Assembly (NCBI GenBank): GCA_026686845.1
Contig: JAIVEN010000014.1
Location: forward strand, 13,378,001 to 13,442,000
Length of the DNA: 64,000 nt
Direction: 5' to 3'
Source of the DNA: Adenanthera pavonina
Taxonomy: Eukaryota > Streptophyta > Magnoliopsida > Fabales > Fabaceae
The translations under genes and the position numbers were made by a program. This document shows positions 1-11,679 of this stretch, piece after piece. The number at the start of each line of letters is the position of its first letter. The stretch's first letter is position 1. Below the pieces are notes generated by a model. It was not told where the DNA came from. It saw only the letters and a program-made list of their open reading frames with translations, and searched no databases.

Positions 1-1311
1 TTACTGAACGATGTAATTCTATTTGGTTGCCTATTCCTGTTTTTAATCTGGAGGACTACTACATATAATATCAAACAGTGGCTGAATAAAAAATTTATTG
101 TGACTAAAATTGAGAGAACCAACGACTGAACTTTTCTTGTCTAGTGTTTGTCTATTTTGGTGTAATCTCTCTTGGGTCTTGGCCTGGGCCTTGTCATCAT
201 TGCTTTAATGAAGTTTTTGTGACTCATTCTCTGCTTATAGAGTTGGTGGTAACTTTCTTGGGCCAGAGACTTAATAATTCTTGATATGAAAAAGAAATTG
301 ATAGTCACTTAGGCCATTATTCTGATTCTTAGTGGGGGATAGTGGATTCTTGTAGGAGTTGTATCCCTAAATTGAAACTTTTACCTATGAACTGGTTGGA
401 TTTTTTGTGAACTACATGATTGGGACAGGGAAGACTGCTCATTTTGATTTAGCTGAAGATTCAAGTACAAATATTAGCTGGTTTATGAAAACAAGAAAAA
501 AATAGAAAAATTGTATCAAAGATGCTAAAAATGATGACAGGGTCAAGAGGACTGAAGCTGCATTGGTGATTGGAGGTGACTCTTAAAAGTTGTAGTGTGA
601 TTAAAAAATTGGCGCATGTTTCTAATATAAGGCTGAGCTTGAATATACCATTTTGACACTGTATATAGTATCTAACCATCTCTAGTTATGTGACTGATTT
701 GTCCTTGCTAGTTGGCCTTCTCACTCAGAAATATTGATCATTTCTGTTAGTACAATATTTTTCTGTATCCACTGGAGCTTTTTTACCAGCCAAAAGCTTA
801 TTCTGATAGTACAATTTGGCTCTGAGTGAAAAGTTTTGGCAGTGAACACTTAACTCCTCCTATCTGTGCAAACCACAGTATTTTTCTTTTTTCTGTGATT
901 TTTGTCTGTGGCCTTAAAAGAATTATTTTGGCAATGCAGTTTGGAGTGATCTAACTCCTGCCTTTTGTGCAAATCCTTGACTATAATTTTGTCAATTGTT
1001 TTGTTTTGCATTGGACAAAGCTCTCCAGTCACCAGTCTCGCAATACATATCTTAACGTCTAAGGAGGAGCTTTATCAGCATGCCTGTTAGCATAAGTATA
1101 TTGTTGTCTTTTTCTTCTCTTCTTTCCATTATTTCATTCCCATGTAACAAGCTTTACTCATGAACTCACAGTCTCATTAAAGCCTTCCATTCCTTTCTGT
1201 TGGTTTGAGCATGAGTGATGCACATCTTGGGTATATTAAACCAGCTGATTTTTGCGCCTAGGATATATGCATCACACCTTGAGAAATAACCGGATTCTTT
1301 TGACTTGTGCA

Positions 1312-1539
1312 GGGATTTATCTGCTGGCAAAATTTGAAGCTGCTGCTGACAAGAAAATATACCGTGTAAATAATTACATTATCAGCGGGCACTCTTTGGA
1401 ACACTTGTGCTTAGCACTGATCCCAGTTTTACTTAGTGTAATGCTCATCTACAGGGAACTCAAGTTTCAAAGGTACTTGACTCATACAGATTCTCAAGCA
1501 AAACATCCGATGGCTCTTCGTATTCCTTTTATATACTAG
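1312..1539 (+). CDS. 3'-terminal exon of a ceramidase-like membrane protein (partial gene)
   Basis: This looks like the last coding exon of a plant alkaline-ceramidase-like (Pfam Ceramidase / aPHC) integral membrane protein, whose family hydrolyses ceramides in ER/Golgi membranes. An acceptor, cttgtgcag, precedes an open frame that begins with a hydrophobic stretch, continues through KFEAADKKIY-like polar residues, and reaches SGHSLEHL, followed by a membrane segment (LCLALIPVLLSVMLIYREL) and a basic end. The His-X3-His pair resembles the C-terminal metal-binding histidines of this family. The frame stops at 1537-1539, but a possible donor (AAAG/GTACTT, near 1471) means the true C-terminus could be elsewhere. 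Sequence from 1540 to about 2270 looks like 3' UTR and has AATAAA at 2245-2250. Upstream exons lie partly or wholly outside the window and I could not place them. Family assignment is moderate. Confidence 0.5.
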   Translation, partial: GIYLLAKFEAAADKKIYRVNNYIISGHSLEHLCLALIPVLLSVMLIYRELKFQRYLTHTDSQAKHPMALRIPFIY

Positions 1540-2244
1540 GATAGCAAATTGTCCCTTCAATTCTGATTTTTATGCGTTACCCCTTTGTTGTCTCCTACTG
1601 CTGCTGTACTTGGGGAAGGTTGTGGACATTGCATATAACATATTTGTTGGATTGGTTATAGATTGGGTGCCTTCAAAGATCGACCTTGATGAGGTGGATA
1701 GAATCAATGAAGGTGGTTATGTGCGATTGCTTCCAGAGTCCTCCAAAGTAGAAGTTCTTCTCGGTGTCTTCTCAAGCCAGGGAATGTGGCTGAAGACTTG
1801 TGCGAGATTCCCTCTAATACTTGCATTGAATATTGTTTTACTCTCCCTTGGTGGAGGAATCTGTCGACACCAAACTCTGCAAGCCCTGCTGCCGTCCATA
1901 AGGATGGGGGACATGGGAACTTAAGCATTTCAGGTTACGAGTAAAATATGTGTTAGAAGACCTGGGGTGATTGGCAAGAGGCTTCTAACTTGAATTTGTG
2001 TTCCATGTTAATTGACCATTGCCTTATCTTAGTGTTACGATGGACCAGGAGTGTCACAGAATATTGATTGATCAATGCCCTTCCCCATAAACGAGAGAGA
2101 TTGAAATTTTGTGTTGAGCGGTTTTTAGCTTCCAAGTTGGTTTGTGTTGGATATGTGAATGAGTAATATGCAGAGCAGAATACGGTGTGATTCGTTCTTG
2201 ATAAATGGAGATAGTCATTTCCTGTGTTTACTGTCTTGATTTAC

Positions 2245-2250
2245 AATAAA
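2245..2250 (+). terminator. Putative polyadenylation signal AATAAA
   Basis: A canonical AATAAA lies about 700 nt beyond the ceramidase-like stop codon, inside a T-rich, exon-like 3' UTR. It probably ends that transcript. Confidence 0.4.
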
Positions 2251-2299
2251 TGCAGTGAATTATGGAGATTTTGGCATCAATCCGGTTTATGTCTCCCTT

Positions 2300-3500
2300 C
2301 ACATGTTCTTTCTGTGTCCTTCTGTATTTAAACTGCATATTATATTGGGAATCATGTGGCTATAGGCGCAGACGCATTATATGTTATGGCATTTACCTTC
2401 CGCTTTGCTCTTATGGCCCTTCTTCCTCCTTCTAGTCTTCTGTCCAACCTACATTTTTGGGTATGAGGAGATCAGAGTTGTTGAAAGAGTCAAGGTTTGT
2501 TTTTTTTTTAATCAAGGTTTCAAGTTTAATTCCTAGTAAACATTTTTCACTCTCCCTGCGTAATCATTGGATTAGATTAACAAGCATATCTTTTACTTGG
2601 ACTGAATTTTATTTATCTTGCAGTATTTTACTTGGATTCAAACTTGATGGTACTCATGCAATTTGCATTGATATTAATTCATGAGTGGCATAGAATGGTT
2701 TTTGCTCAATTCCTTTTGCCTTGATGCGAAACAGTCATTAGTCATCTATATTAAATTCGCGAGAAATATTTTGGCTGCTTACAGCCAGTCATTTGTTTTC
2801 GTTGGAGTAATTTATTAAGAATAAATATTATTACTATTAATTTTGAAAGGGTAAGTTAAACCAAAACAAAAGCTTAAAAAATGAAGGATAGTGTAGGACA
2901 GCTGCAGGCCAGCGTGTGGGATGCAAAATCTGTCAGTCTAAAGATAATGATAGTAATTAATTAGATAGTTAAAAGTGGTAAGAAAAGGGGGGAAGCAAGG
3001 TATCCATTCCAAGTGATAGAATGAATTATAATATGCATAATAAAGTAATAATAGAGGGTAATTAGGGAAATAAAGGAACACCTGAGATGGGACTATTGGA
3101 ATCTTCCCTCGAAAGTGGAAAGCGCGGGTGGGGTAGGGAATGGTGGGCTAATTATTGACTTTGGAGTAACGCAAGTGCTAAATTGACCATCATTGTAACC
3201 TAACTCCTACTGCACGAAGTGTCAACCTCTAATTCTCTAAAACGACTTCTTCGTCTTCGAGATTTACGATATATTTTTTATTTTTTCATCTAGTATTTTA
3301 AGCCTATTTAATTAAAAAATTTATCAAGTTGGATCATATCCTTTTAAAGGTTATGATCTACTACTCTACTATCAAATATTTAATATTATGATATTTTTAG
3401 AATTTGAACATATGAGATCTTAAAAATACAATTTCTTACCAATTAAACAAAATACTTGATAATTTAATATTTACAATATTGCTCCTTCATAATTAGTTTA
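2300..3500. other. Intergenic, no gene seen
   Basis: The sequence is AT-rich with short random ORFs only. No repeat with recognisable ends and no RNA gene were seen. Confidence 0.5.
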
Positions 3501-3527
3501 CTCTTTCATCTTGTCCGGCTAAATATA

Positions 3528-3735
3528 CTCTCTCAGTTCCTTTTTTTTTAATTTAATTTAATTTTAAATTTATTGTTATTTTAGACTTTTGATAAATCAT
3601 TTAATTTTTTTTCAACTACAATCTTTTTTTCATTTAATTTAATATTATTAAATGAGATTATTTTAGTCAAATGTTTAATAAAATTTAACATAATCAATAA
3701 TTTTTTATTCCTGAAAAAACACGAAAGGGAGAGAG
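3528..3735. mobile_element. Stowaway-like MITE, about 208 bp
   Basis: Imperfect terminal inverted repeats (CTCTCTCAGTTCC at the left; the right end reads ...GGGAGAGAG) flank an AT-rich interior. TA dinucleotides sit at 3526-3527 and 3736-3737 as a possible target duplication. TA targets and CTC-rich ends are typical of Tc1/mariner-derived Stowaway elements. There is no coding capacity. Confidence 0.55.
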
Positions 3736-5404
3736 TACTACAATTGCATTTCTTTGACCGAATACTACTAATACTTCTGCAGCTTAAAATTTCACTTGTG
3801 GATATATATCATAATTTTTCAGTTTAATATGGCAAATAAAAAATCTGCATTCAAATTTTTGCATATTTAATCGCTTCAAAAAATATAATCGAATTGGTCA
3901 ATATATCTGTGCTGTCCGATCATAATAAGGCTATATGTTTTTTTTTTTTCGTCATGGTTGCTGTTTTATTGCCTTACGGTTCATTAAGTATCAATCGGGT
4001 ATAATTTTGCTTGCTGGCTAATTTTGTCATCACAATTTATATCTGCCAGCAGCGATGCCAATTTAGGATTTTTTAGGGGAGTATCTTGTTTCAATTTCAG
4101 TTTCTTTCCAAATATAATTTTTTTCTTTGATACTATCATTTATTAGCTATTATTTTTTTTATGAAAATGTGAGGAGAATAAAAATGAGAGAGACAATTGA
4201 TGATAGAGCCGAGGACCACAGAGGCACTCTCAACCTTTTGTCCCATCAGATTCTTTACAAATAAATTCATTCCACCAAACACAAGGTTTTTTTTTCTTTT
4301 ACATCTTTTTGTTAAAAAAACAAACAGAGATGGGAAAACCCAATATTCTTTTTTTTTTTTGCTATACACTACAGAATAACCGAAGCAACTAGTTTATTTT
4401 GTGTACACTATTGCTTATAAATGAATATCAATATAGATAATAGAAATTATATAAAATCACGTTATTCATCAACTTTAAACAGTGTAGCACACAGGCTCCA
4501 TATAAGGCTTGTGGTAAGTAGACAATCCCTAATTTGTTTGTAGCGAGTTATTAATTTTTTTTAATAATTATTTGCTATATATTTGGTATTAGACTCAAAT
4601 GTAATAGCTGTCGGAATGTGGCTTTTATTTCCATCCACAAGCCTAAGGATATTGGTCCCTTATCATTTAAATGCTTTTTTGGTTTTTAGTTTGTAAAAGT
4701 ATGATTTTGGTAAAAATAATTTTACAACGTAATTATAATGAAAATTAGTTTTGGATTACTATATTTGTATTTGGATGATTTACTTGAAAATCAATTTTAA
4801 TCAAAAAGTAATTATATGTAGATGAGTTTAATCAAAAGCAGTTGTAGATGTGTAATTTCTTTCCTAACTTTTAATGGATAAATTTCTTTTTCTAATACAT
4901 ATTTAATAAATATATGTGTGAGTGTATGTTTGTCTAACTAAAAAAAGTTTTAAAATTAAAATATTATAAATAATATGGCAACTGGGAATCAAATGGAGAA
5001 GCATGCCAGAAGCTGCTTATGCCATAATATGGTTTCAACTTGAAAATGAGTTTCTAACGTAGTGAAAAATAGATAACAAAACACTAATAAAAATATATCA
5101 AATTCATTTTTTGCCTCAAACCAAGTTTGAAACAGGTTGCCAAATAGGCCCTAACTCAACCATCATTGATGGTTATTAATGATTAATACAATAATACTAT
5201 AAAAGCAGGCAATATTTGTTTTATGTCTGATAAAAGAACTTGTTTAAGCTATCGATTTGCATATCTCGTGCGTCTATCTCCCAATAAATAAGAGATAGAA
5301 TAATATTTCATATTTAAATTGAGATTTGTAATTTGATTTGCATATGATTCATATAGACTATCTGTTTAAGTTAAATTCTTGGATACTTGCAAACAACTAT
5401 GAAG

Positions 5405-6260
5405 AATTATTAAAAAAAAAAAAAAAGAGCACATGTCACTCATTCATTCAAGAATTGAGTCATATTTTTGGGAAGTTATTTGAAATTATAGAAGTTTGAG
5501 TCTTGAGGATTTTTAACTTCGCCATGACATCAGTTAATTTGTTGACACTCTTGGCAATGAGAGAAATAACATGAAATGCTATTTATGAATTACTCCCTCT
5601 TTTCCCTATAATAAAGCATATTTTTAAAGGATTAAGGTTTTAAAATATATGTCATTTTATGAAATTTATACATAATATAATATTTATTTTTCATTTTTAC
5701 CCTTATTAAGAATACCTAAAAGAGTTATAGTAGAGAGATATTAAGAGATATATATTTAAGATGAGTTATAATTTAATAAGGGTCATTTTGAAAAGTTAGG
5801 ATAATTTTTTAAAACATCAAGTTTTTCAACTAATTTCCAAAGTATATATATTGTAGATAAATATGACTTATAATACAAAATAGAAGGAATCTAAAATGAG
5901 AAGCATGTGTCACTCGTTCACTTAAGAATTGAGTGACATTTTTGGAAAATGTATTCGAAATTATAGAAGCTTGAGTTTGTAGGACTTTTAATTTTGTCAT
6001 GAAATCAATTACTAGTTTGTTAACACTCCCAACAACATAAGAGAAATGACATGAAATGGTATTAATGAATTATAAAAAAAAAAGGCACATGTTACTCGTT
6101 CATTCAGGAGTTAAGTAATGTTGTAATATTTTTGGGAAATGTATTTAAAATTCTAGAAGTTTGAGTTTGTAGAACTTTTAATTTCGCCACGACATCAGTT
6201 AGTTTGTTAACACTCCTAGCAACATAACAGAACAGGCATAGAAAGCTATTTATTGCACTG
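5405..6260. repeat. Three copies of a ~185-bp repeat
   Basis: Diverged direct copies occur at about 5415-5590, 5894-6070 and 6073-6255. Each has an A-run, then GCACATGTCACTCATTCATTC-like sequence, a TTTTTGGGAA block, GAAGTTTGAGT, a CATGACATCAGTTA block and a GAGAAAATGACATGAAATG-like end. Copies 2 and 3 are directly adjacent. Copies 1 and 2 are separated by a 299-bp MITE. No open frame is conserved among the copies. Confidence 0.75.
5593..5891. mobile_element. Stowaway-like MITE inserted in the tandem repeat
   Basis: The element begins CTCCCTCTTTTCCC and ends with an imperfect inverted copy (...AAAATAGAAGGAATC). TA dinucleotides flank it at 5591-5592 and 5892-5893. Removing it would rejoin repeat copies 1 and 2 in the same arrangement as the junction of copies 2 and 3. 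Related but more decayed sequence occurs near 61.5 kb and possibly 11.1-11.4 kb. Confidence 0.65.
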
Positions 6261-6280
6261 ATCAGCAGTTGAAGAGGGTC

Positions 6281-7610
6281 AATAGATTATTAGCCCCAAG
6301 ATTTCATGTTAAATATTTTGATGATAATAAAAAATAAACTTTGAATAATATTGAAAAAATGTATTAATAAATTGAATTTAATTATTGAGTTAAATGAATT
6401 AGGGTTAATTTGTCTATAGGGCTCATATATTATATATATTGTGTAATTTTCTGAAATGCTTTTAATGAGCTTTATATATGCAAATAAAATATATTGTAAA
6501 ATTCATGATAAAATTTCAAATATGGCTGAGTCATGTATGCATCTTGTAATGTAAATTGAAAAGCTTTTGAAGGAATAAATTAAATATTCCCATTCATGAA
6601 TATGGCTTCACGGGTTATCATTATTAGTTTTTTTTTTTTAAATTCTTTTAGCTACATGTCTCTTGAGGGGAAGATATATATATATATATATATATATTAA
6701 ACATGATTTGTTCCTTCCCTAATTGTTGCCTTTCGTTCCTCCTGTCAGTAAAATTAAAAAAAAAAGTGAATTGAATGATTAAATGGGCTTTTTATTAAAA
6801 AAAAAACACTAATAAATACCTTGAACAATTTTTTCCCTAGGAGCACATAAAATCACATTCGTTGTATCTTCAAGACACGAAGCAAGTCTGAACAAAGACG
6901 CCTTCTCTCATCTCATCTTGCCTAGCGAAAACTCCGCCCACATCTACTCGACAGAGAACAAAATTTCATCATTTTCTTCCCCAACGTCGCCTCTCTATAA
7001 AGGCTATTGATGATCATCATCTTGATATGGAAAATAGATATGGTGAAGAATCCTAAAGATGTGGCGGCAACGACTAGTCCATTGATGAAATTCTTAAGGG
7101 TCAAAATATAAAGCAATATAAAAAGGAAGCAAGAAGAATAACGGAGTAGAAGAATTAAGTTTTATAAAGGGCGAAAATTTCAGAGCTATTTTGTTATAAT
7201 ACTCTTCCTATATTTCCTTCATTTATTGTTGCGCTTAGTCTCTATTTTTATTTGGCTATTGGGAGCTTAAGAGTTTGAATTTGAGCAATCTTGTAGACCC
7301 TTGTGTATATGAGGGTTTTATCTATCAGATTGTGAAATCCTTTATGGGCGAGGAATTAAGTTTTATGTGAGTTTGAGAAAACCTTGAAATTGTGGGTAAG
7401 TTTAAAAATCATCTGAGTAAATTCTAAATGAGTTTGAGAAAACTTTGAAGTTGATAGTGAGTTTGAAAATCAGCATTGTAATTGTTTAATTGATAGTAAA
7501 AAAAATCTCTTGAATTTCAAGGGGACTTGATGTAGGTTAAAGAGGGCCAAACAAGAATAATTGTTTTGTGTGATCTTTCTATTTAATTTTGACCTAAGCC
7601 AATTTGATCC
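6281..7610 (+). mobile_element. Degenerate Copia-type LTR, probably solo
   Basis: The left end reads TTAGCCCCAAGATTTC and is soon followed by ATTTTGATGATAATAAAA, which resembles the start of SIRE/Maximus-type Copia LTRs in plants. The right part contains GACTTGATGTAGGTTAA and GTGTGATCTTTCTATT, resembling the R-U5 end of such LTRs. No gag-pol frame, primer-binding site or second LTR is evident, which suggests a solo LTR. It contains a (TA)n tract at 6673-6698. The boundaries are approximate. Confidence 0.4.
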
Positions 7611-8381
7611 ACAGTATTTTAGTTTCTAGGGTTATAGTTTTAAGTATGTTAATTTGATAAAATGAATTAACTTAGAAATTAATATTTTTATGGCTAAATA
7701 ACTTTGACATGTATTGAGTTAAATAATTATTTTTTAGAGCATTTTAGACTTTGGAATTAATTATATTAATATTTGAAAAATTGCAAAAACACCTATTCAT
7801 CCCACTCTATGTGTATTTTCCAATGTTATCAAAATCGGATCGAACATAGAATCGATTGAGGTACTGGTTTAGATTTAATGGTTCAACCAGAATCTAATTG
7901 AGATTGAACTGATAATAATTAAAATAATATATTTTAAATAATATATTTGAAAAGTAAAAGAGATTTAGACTACTCATTTTTAAGATTTCTCTAATTTTCT
8001 TACAAGTGAATTTCTTAATGTGAGTATGAAATGAAATAAGTTAAAAGTAAATATATCTACAACAAATTAATAATAGTTGTTTAATATAGATGTATGAGAA
8101 TATGAGATTAATGGAGGTTATGCAATTGAAAGCAAATGAAAGGCACCTAACTTTGTTATTTGAAAATCTTTGATGTTTTTAATTGGTATCATCAAATACT
8201 TTTAAAGGGCATATTAAAACTAAATTAAAATAATTTTGTTTGAATAAAAAAATAGATAAATAATTGAAAGTATAAATATGAAAAAGTTGTCCACACAAAT
8301 GGAAATAAGTTAAGGAAATCAAAAAAAGAAAAAAGGAACAAATATTAGCCAAAAAAAAGAAAACCCTGCTGACATGAGACA

Positions 8382-8434
8382 AGTTCCACATCGCCGAAAC
8401 GCCAATGAAAAGTGGGGGGTTTGCTTTATATAAA
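8382..8434 (+). promoter_or_regulatory. snRNA-type promoter: upstream sequence element plus TATA box
   Basis: AGTTCCACATCG at 8382-8393 differs at one position from the plant snRNA upstream sequence element RTCCCACATCG. TTTATATAAA follows at 8425-8434. The USE-to-TATA spacing is about 31-32 bp, the longer, RNA polymerase II-type spacing of plant U1/U2/U4/U5 genes. Pol III-type U6 genes have about 24 bp. The motifs and spacing are seen directly; the function is inferred. Similar USE-like strings also occur in some plant LTRs. Confidence 0.5.
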
Positions 8435-8456
8435 GGAGGGGGTACGCCGGCTCTTC

Positions 8457-8543
8457 CAGCTGCCAAAGTACGGGCATTCGTATGTTTCGCAGAATGTCCA
8501 GATGGGCTTTGTGAAAAATTCATCATAAAAAGCCTAAGTTGAA
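8457..8543 (+). ncRNA. Candidate small structured RNA, family not recognised
   Basis: A start about 30 nt after the TATA box falls near 8457. The downstream sequence can form nested stems: CAAAG (8464-8468) with CTTTG (8507-8511), enclosing GGGCATT (8472-8478) with AATGTCC (8493-8499, one G-U pair). AGTTGAA at 8537-8543 fits the AGTNNAA core of the plant pol II snRNA 3' box, and an upstream CA lies at a plausible distance. It does not resemble U1, U2, U4, U5, U6, U11, U12, U3 or 7SL as I know them. I saw no convincing Sm site or snoRNA boxes. It may be a novel or decayed small RNA gene, or transposon-borne. Confidence 0.35.
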
Positions 8544-9509
8544 ATTTTTCAATGACTTATCTAGACCAGATTCCGTTCAAATTCCAACGGGCCAACTGGC
8601 TTTTGACTGGTTATTATGGTATTTGACCGGTCTTTCAAAAGTCCAATTTTGAGAATGTACCATATTGGAACGATTTTTGGTTCGATCGATTGAAATGATT
8701 GGTCTAATTTTAATAACAATGATATTTTTATAGGTGTCAATTTTAATAATAATGGTATTTTAATAGATGTTGCTATTAAGTGCATCAAATCCACCCATAT
8801 TATCCTATTCTCAATATTTCACACTATTGTAAGCCCTTAACATCAATCATAGAGCATGATTCCAAGGGTCACTTACCATGACTTGGATTTATTTGAAATG
8901 ACTAAAGTAAATGTCTATACAAATGGATAAAGCTGTAATCATATTTTCTTTGATCATAGATGTTGACTATCCCAGTGAAAAACTGATGATAGATGTTGAT
9001 TATTCGTTTTCAGAATAAGTGAAAAATTGATCATAAATTGATACAAAATAGGTTGAATTGATTTTATTTTATTTTAAAAATTTTTTAATTGGTTTTATTT
9101 TATTTTATTTTTAAAATTTTTTTAATTTTAATTTTTAAAATAAAATAATATTATTTTTAGTACTAAGCAATATTATTTTTTATATAAATTTTTTCTTTCT
9201 ATATAATAACATTATATAAGTATTATTATGATACATAATTATTGATAATAATAAATTTACTTAATAAATAATATAAAAATAAAATATTGAGTATGTTGTA
9301 TTTAAAATATAATTATAAATGAATATTAACTTATTTTAATATTAGATTGTGAAACTCATTAATAATATTTTTAATTTTTCATATAATATATAAAATAAAA
9401 AAATTATTAAATTTATTACTACCAGTTTAATTTCGGTTGAACCTCGGTTGAATTATTAAACTTTTAACTATCGATTCAATATCTAGTTCAGTTTAATTTC
9501 CTCGCAAAC

Positions 9510-10550
9510 ATATCTGTCACTAATCCGTCACTAATTCCATTGAATGTTGGTTATAATTATATTATAATATTGACATATTTCAATTTAAATTAGTTATATT
9601 TTAGAATTAGAATTTAAAGTATAAGTAGCAAATAAATTAAAATTTAAAATTATAATAACGTTAACTGCGAATAATCAGGAAAACAAGTTAATCCCTAATT
9701 ATCTAATGCGATCAACTTTGTATTTGAAGAAATTTTTATTAGGCTAATTTAATTGCTAATATATTTAACATATAAATCAATATCAATGCTGAGACTGAAA
9801 CCCTTAGCTCAAACTTCTATATGTGTTGGTAGTGTGGATATTTTTACATAGTGTAAAATTCTAATAGATTAATATTGTGTAGATGAAAAAAGATGATGGG
9901 TTGTTAATTTATTTTCATGAAGAACAAGTAATAACAATATTTAAGGAATAAGTATTGACTAATTATCTCTCTCACCCTCTCACTCTGTTTAATTATTTTT
10001 ATTCTCCAAACTATAACAAATTGAGCTTGTTACATTTTCTTTTCAATCCTATAATGATCAAAATTGCAATATTTATTTTAATGAATTTTTACCAAATTCC
10101 TATTATATTATATATATATATTAAGCATATATATAATATAATTTATTAAATAATATATGATATATTATTATTATATGATATGACATAGTGAAAAATAATA
10201 TAAAATAATATAATATTAATGCATATGGATAATAAATATTATATACATAATTATTGTTATTTAAAAATAAAAATTAAATTTCAAAGTTGGTTGGAAAAAC
10301 AATTTTTGTCCTACCTAAGAAAAACAAATATATTTATAAGAAAATTATTTAAGATTTAAAAATAAAAAATTATAATATAAATATTCATATAAATATAAAT
10401 ATATAAATAAAATACTTGATGATATTAATAATTGAAAATAATATATATGTTTGTATTTTTGAATAACATATTGATTTATAAATATATATATATATATGTG
10501 TGTGTATTAGTGTGTAAATAAATAATATATATTTAATATTTCATATAAAG
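9510..10550. other. AT-rich intergenic, no gene seen
   Basis: The sequence is almost pure A/T in long stretches, with (TA)n runs near 10.1 and 10.48 kb. The ORFs are low-complexity and unsupported. Confidence 0.5.
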
Positions 10551-10559
10551 ATTGTAAAT

Positions 10560-10690
10560 ACTTTTCAACTCAACTGGTAAAAGGTGAATACAAAGGCACA
10601 GGAAGTAAAAAGTTATGAGTTTAAATCTCAGTGAAGACACATTTGAAATCATTATATAACGTGGGTGCTGGCCCGGCATAGAGTAATTAA
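10560..10690 (+). mobile_element. tRNA-derived SINE
   Basis: CAACTCAACTGGTAAAAGG resembles a pol III A box. About 40 nt later GAGTTTAAATCTC resembles a B box (consensus GGTTCGAATCC). This is the layout of tRNA-related plant SINEs such as the Au type. The following segment contains GTGGGTGCTGGCCCGG, unusually GC-rich for its surroundings. No folded cloverleaf is preserved, so it is not a functional tRNA gene. Confidence 0.5.
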
Positions 10691-11116
10691 GTTATTTTTT
10701 GTTATGGAAAATAATATTAACCCAATAATTTCATCACTAACTCATGTGGTGACATAATTTGTTGTTGCTAACAAATTAGTCATGACTATATTAACGATCG
10801 AATGAATCTATCATTAATTCAGTCGCTATTCCGTAACTAAATCATTAGTAACAGTTTTATCTATGTTTAGTGACGGATTGGTGAATAAAATTTTTGTTAC
10901 GAATCTGATTTTTTTGCAGCGTTAATAAATTGTTAATAGCATAACTTATTTTTCAATCTTTATATAATTTAGAAACTCACATTTAACACATGCCCATGAG
11001 CTGGGTTGAAATAGTTTGGCCTGGTGCTTTCCTTATATAAAGATTGTTAATTTCTTTAAACAAGTAACGAGATGTGAAAATGAATTAGTATATGATGGAG
11101 GACTAAAAAATATTGT

Positions 11117-11395
11117 ACTCTTTTTGGTACTTAATATAAGTCATTTTCAACTATTTATTGAAATCAAGAAAAAATTATTACATTATTAAAATTATTTTAA
11201 AAATATTGTAGTTTTCATTTTTATCCTAAATAAATACCATAAAATTAAATAATTTATTTTTTCTCTCCTAATTAAATAAGATTATTTTTAAAATAAAATA
11301 ATTAATATTTTAAAAATTTATAAAAAATAATTTATATATAAAATTATTAAAATTTTCTAAAATATGATTAATAAAATGAATATGAGGACTACTCC
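11117..11395. mobile_element. Decayed Stowaway-like MITE
   Basis: GTACTCTTTTTGGTACTTAA at the left and a loosely inverted right end (...AATATGAGGACTAC) flank AT-rich sequence. The interior resembles the element at 5593-5891, including the AAGTCATTTT and TTTTTAAAATA blocks. The ends are poorly preserved. Confidence 0.3.
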
Positions 11396-11624
11396 TTAAA
11401 AAATACCTCATGATTATTATAATAGGTGGCCATGAAAATCCGAGTTTCACAACGTCGCGGTCATTTAATAATGGGCTGCAACAAAAATGAAGTGAAGAAA
11501 AACCCTAGAAAAAGGAGGGTGTGGAGTGTGGACCCCATTGTTCCAGAAACTCCATTCAAGTCACGTGGTCATAAAGCCAAAAACGGGAGAAATGGAAACG
11601 GTGCTGTCGACACAGATTTTCAAC

Positions 11625-11625
<1 letters not shown>

Positions 11626-11661
<36 letters not shown>

Positions 11662-11662
11662 T
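11626..11662. repeat. (TTA)n microsatellite
   Basis: About a dozen perfect TTA units are visible. They create a poly-Leu tail in an overlapping ORF that is otherwise unsupported. Confidence 0.9.
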
Positions 11663-11679
11663 TATAAATGTAACTGAAT

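Larger units (their letters stand above)
7815..9510. mobile_element. Possible non-autonomous element with long degenerate inverted ends
   Basis: The left segment (about 7825-7910) contains AATCGATTGAGG and GGTTCAACCAG. The right segment (about 9420-9500), read in reverse complement, shows a similar order: AATCGAT, a T-rich spacer, GGTTCAACCG and AACTGGT. A related CCGGTC/GGTTCGATCGATTG block lies at about 8560-8700. This suggests an old, decayed DNA transposon or MITE enclosing the snRNA-type unit at 8.4 kb. The evidence is similarity by eye only. Confidence 0.25.

Noticed and set aside
1610..1924. 104-codon ORF after the ceramidase-like stop
   Set aside because: It could be an alternative last exon, but the residues do not resemble the family. 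It fits better as 3' UTR.
8179..8526. Minus-strand ORF of 115 codons across the snRNA-type unit
   Set aside because: Its best part is just the complement of the USE/TATA/hairpin segment, and the remainder is AT-driven hydrophobic sequence. No domain or splice context supports a protein.
10560..10640. Possible tRNA gene
   Set aside because: A- and B-box-like strings are present but the arms do not fold into a cloverleaf. It was reported as a SINE instead.
11426..11677. 83-codon ORF beginning MAMKIRVSQRRGH with many basic residues
   Set aside because: It ends in poly-Leu from a TTA microsatellite and has no family resemblance or regulatory context.
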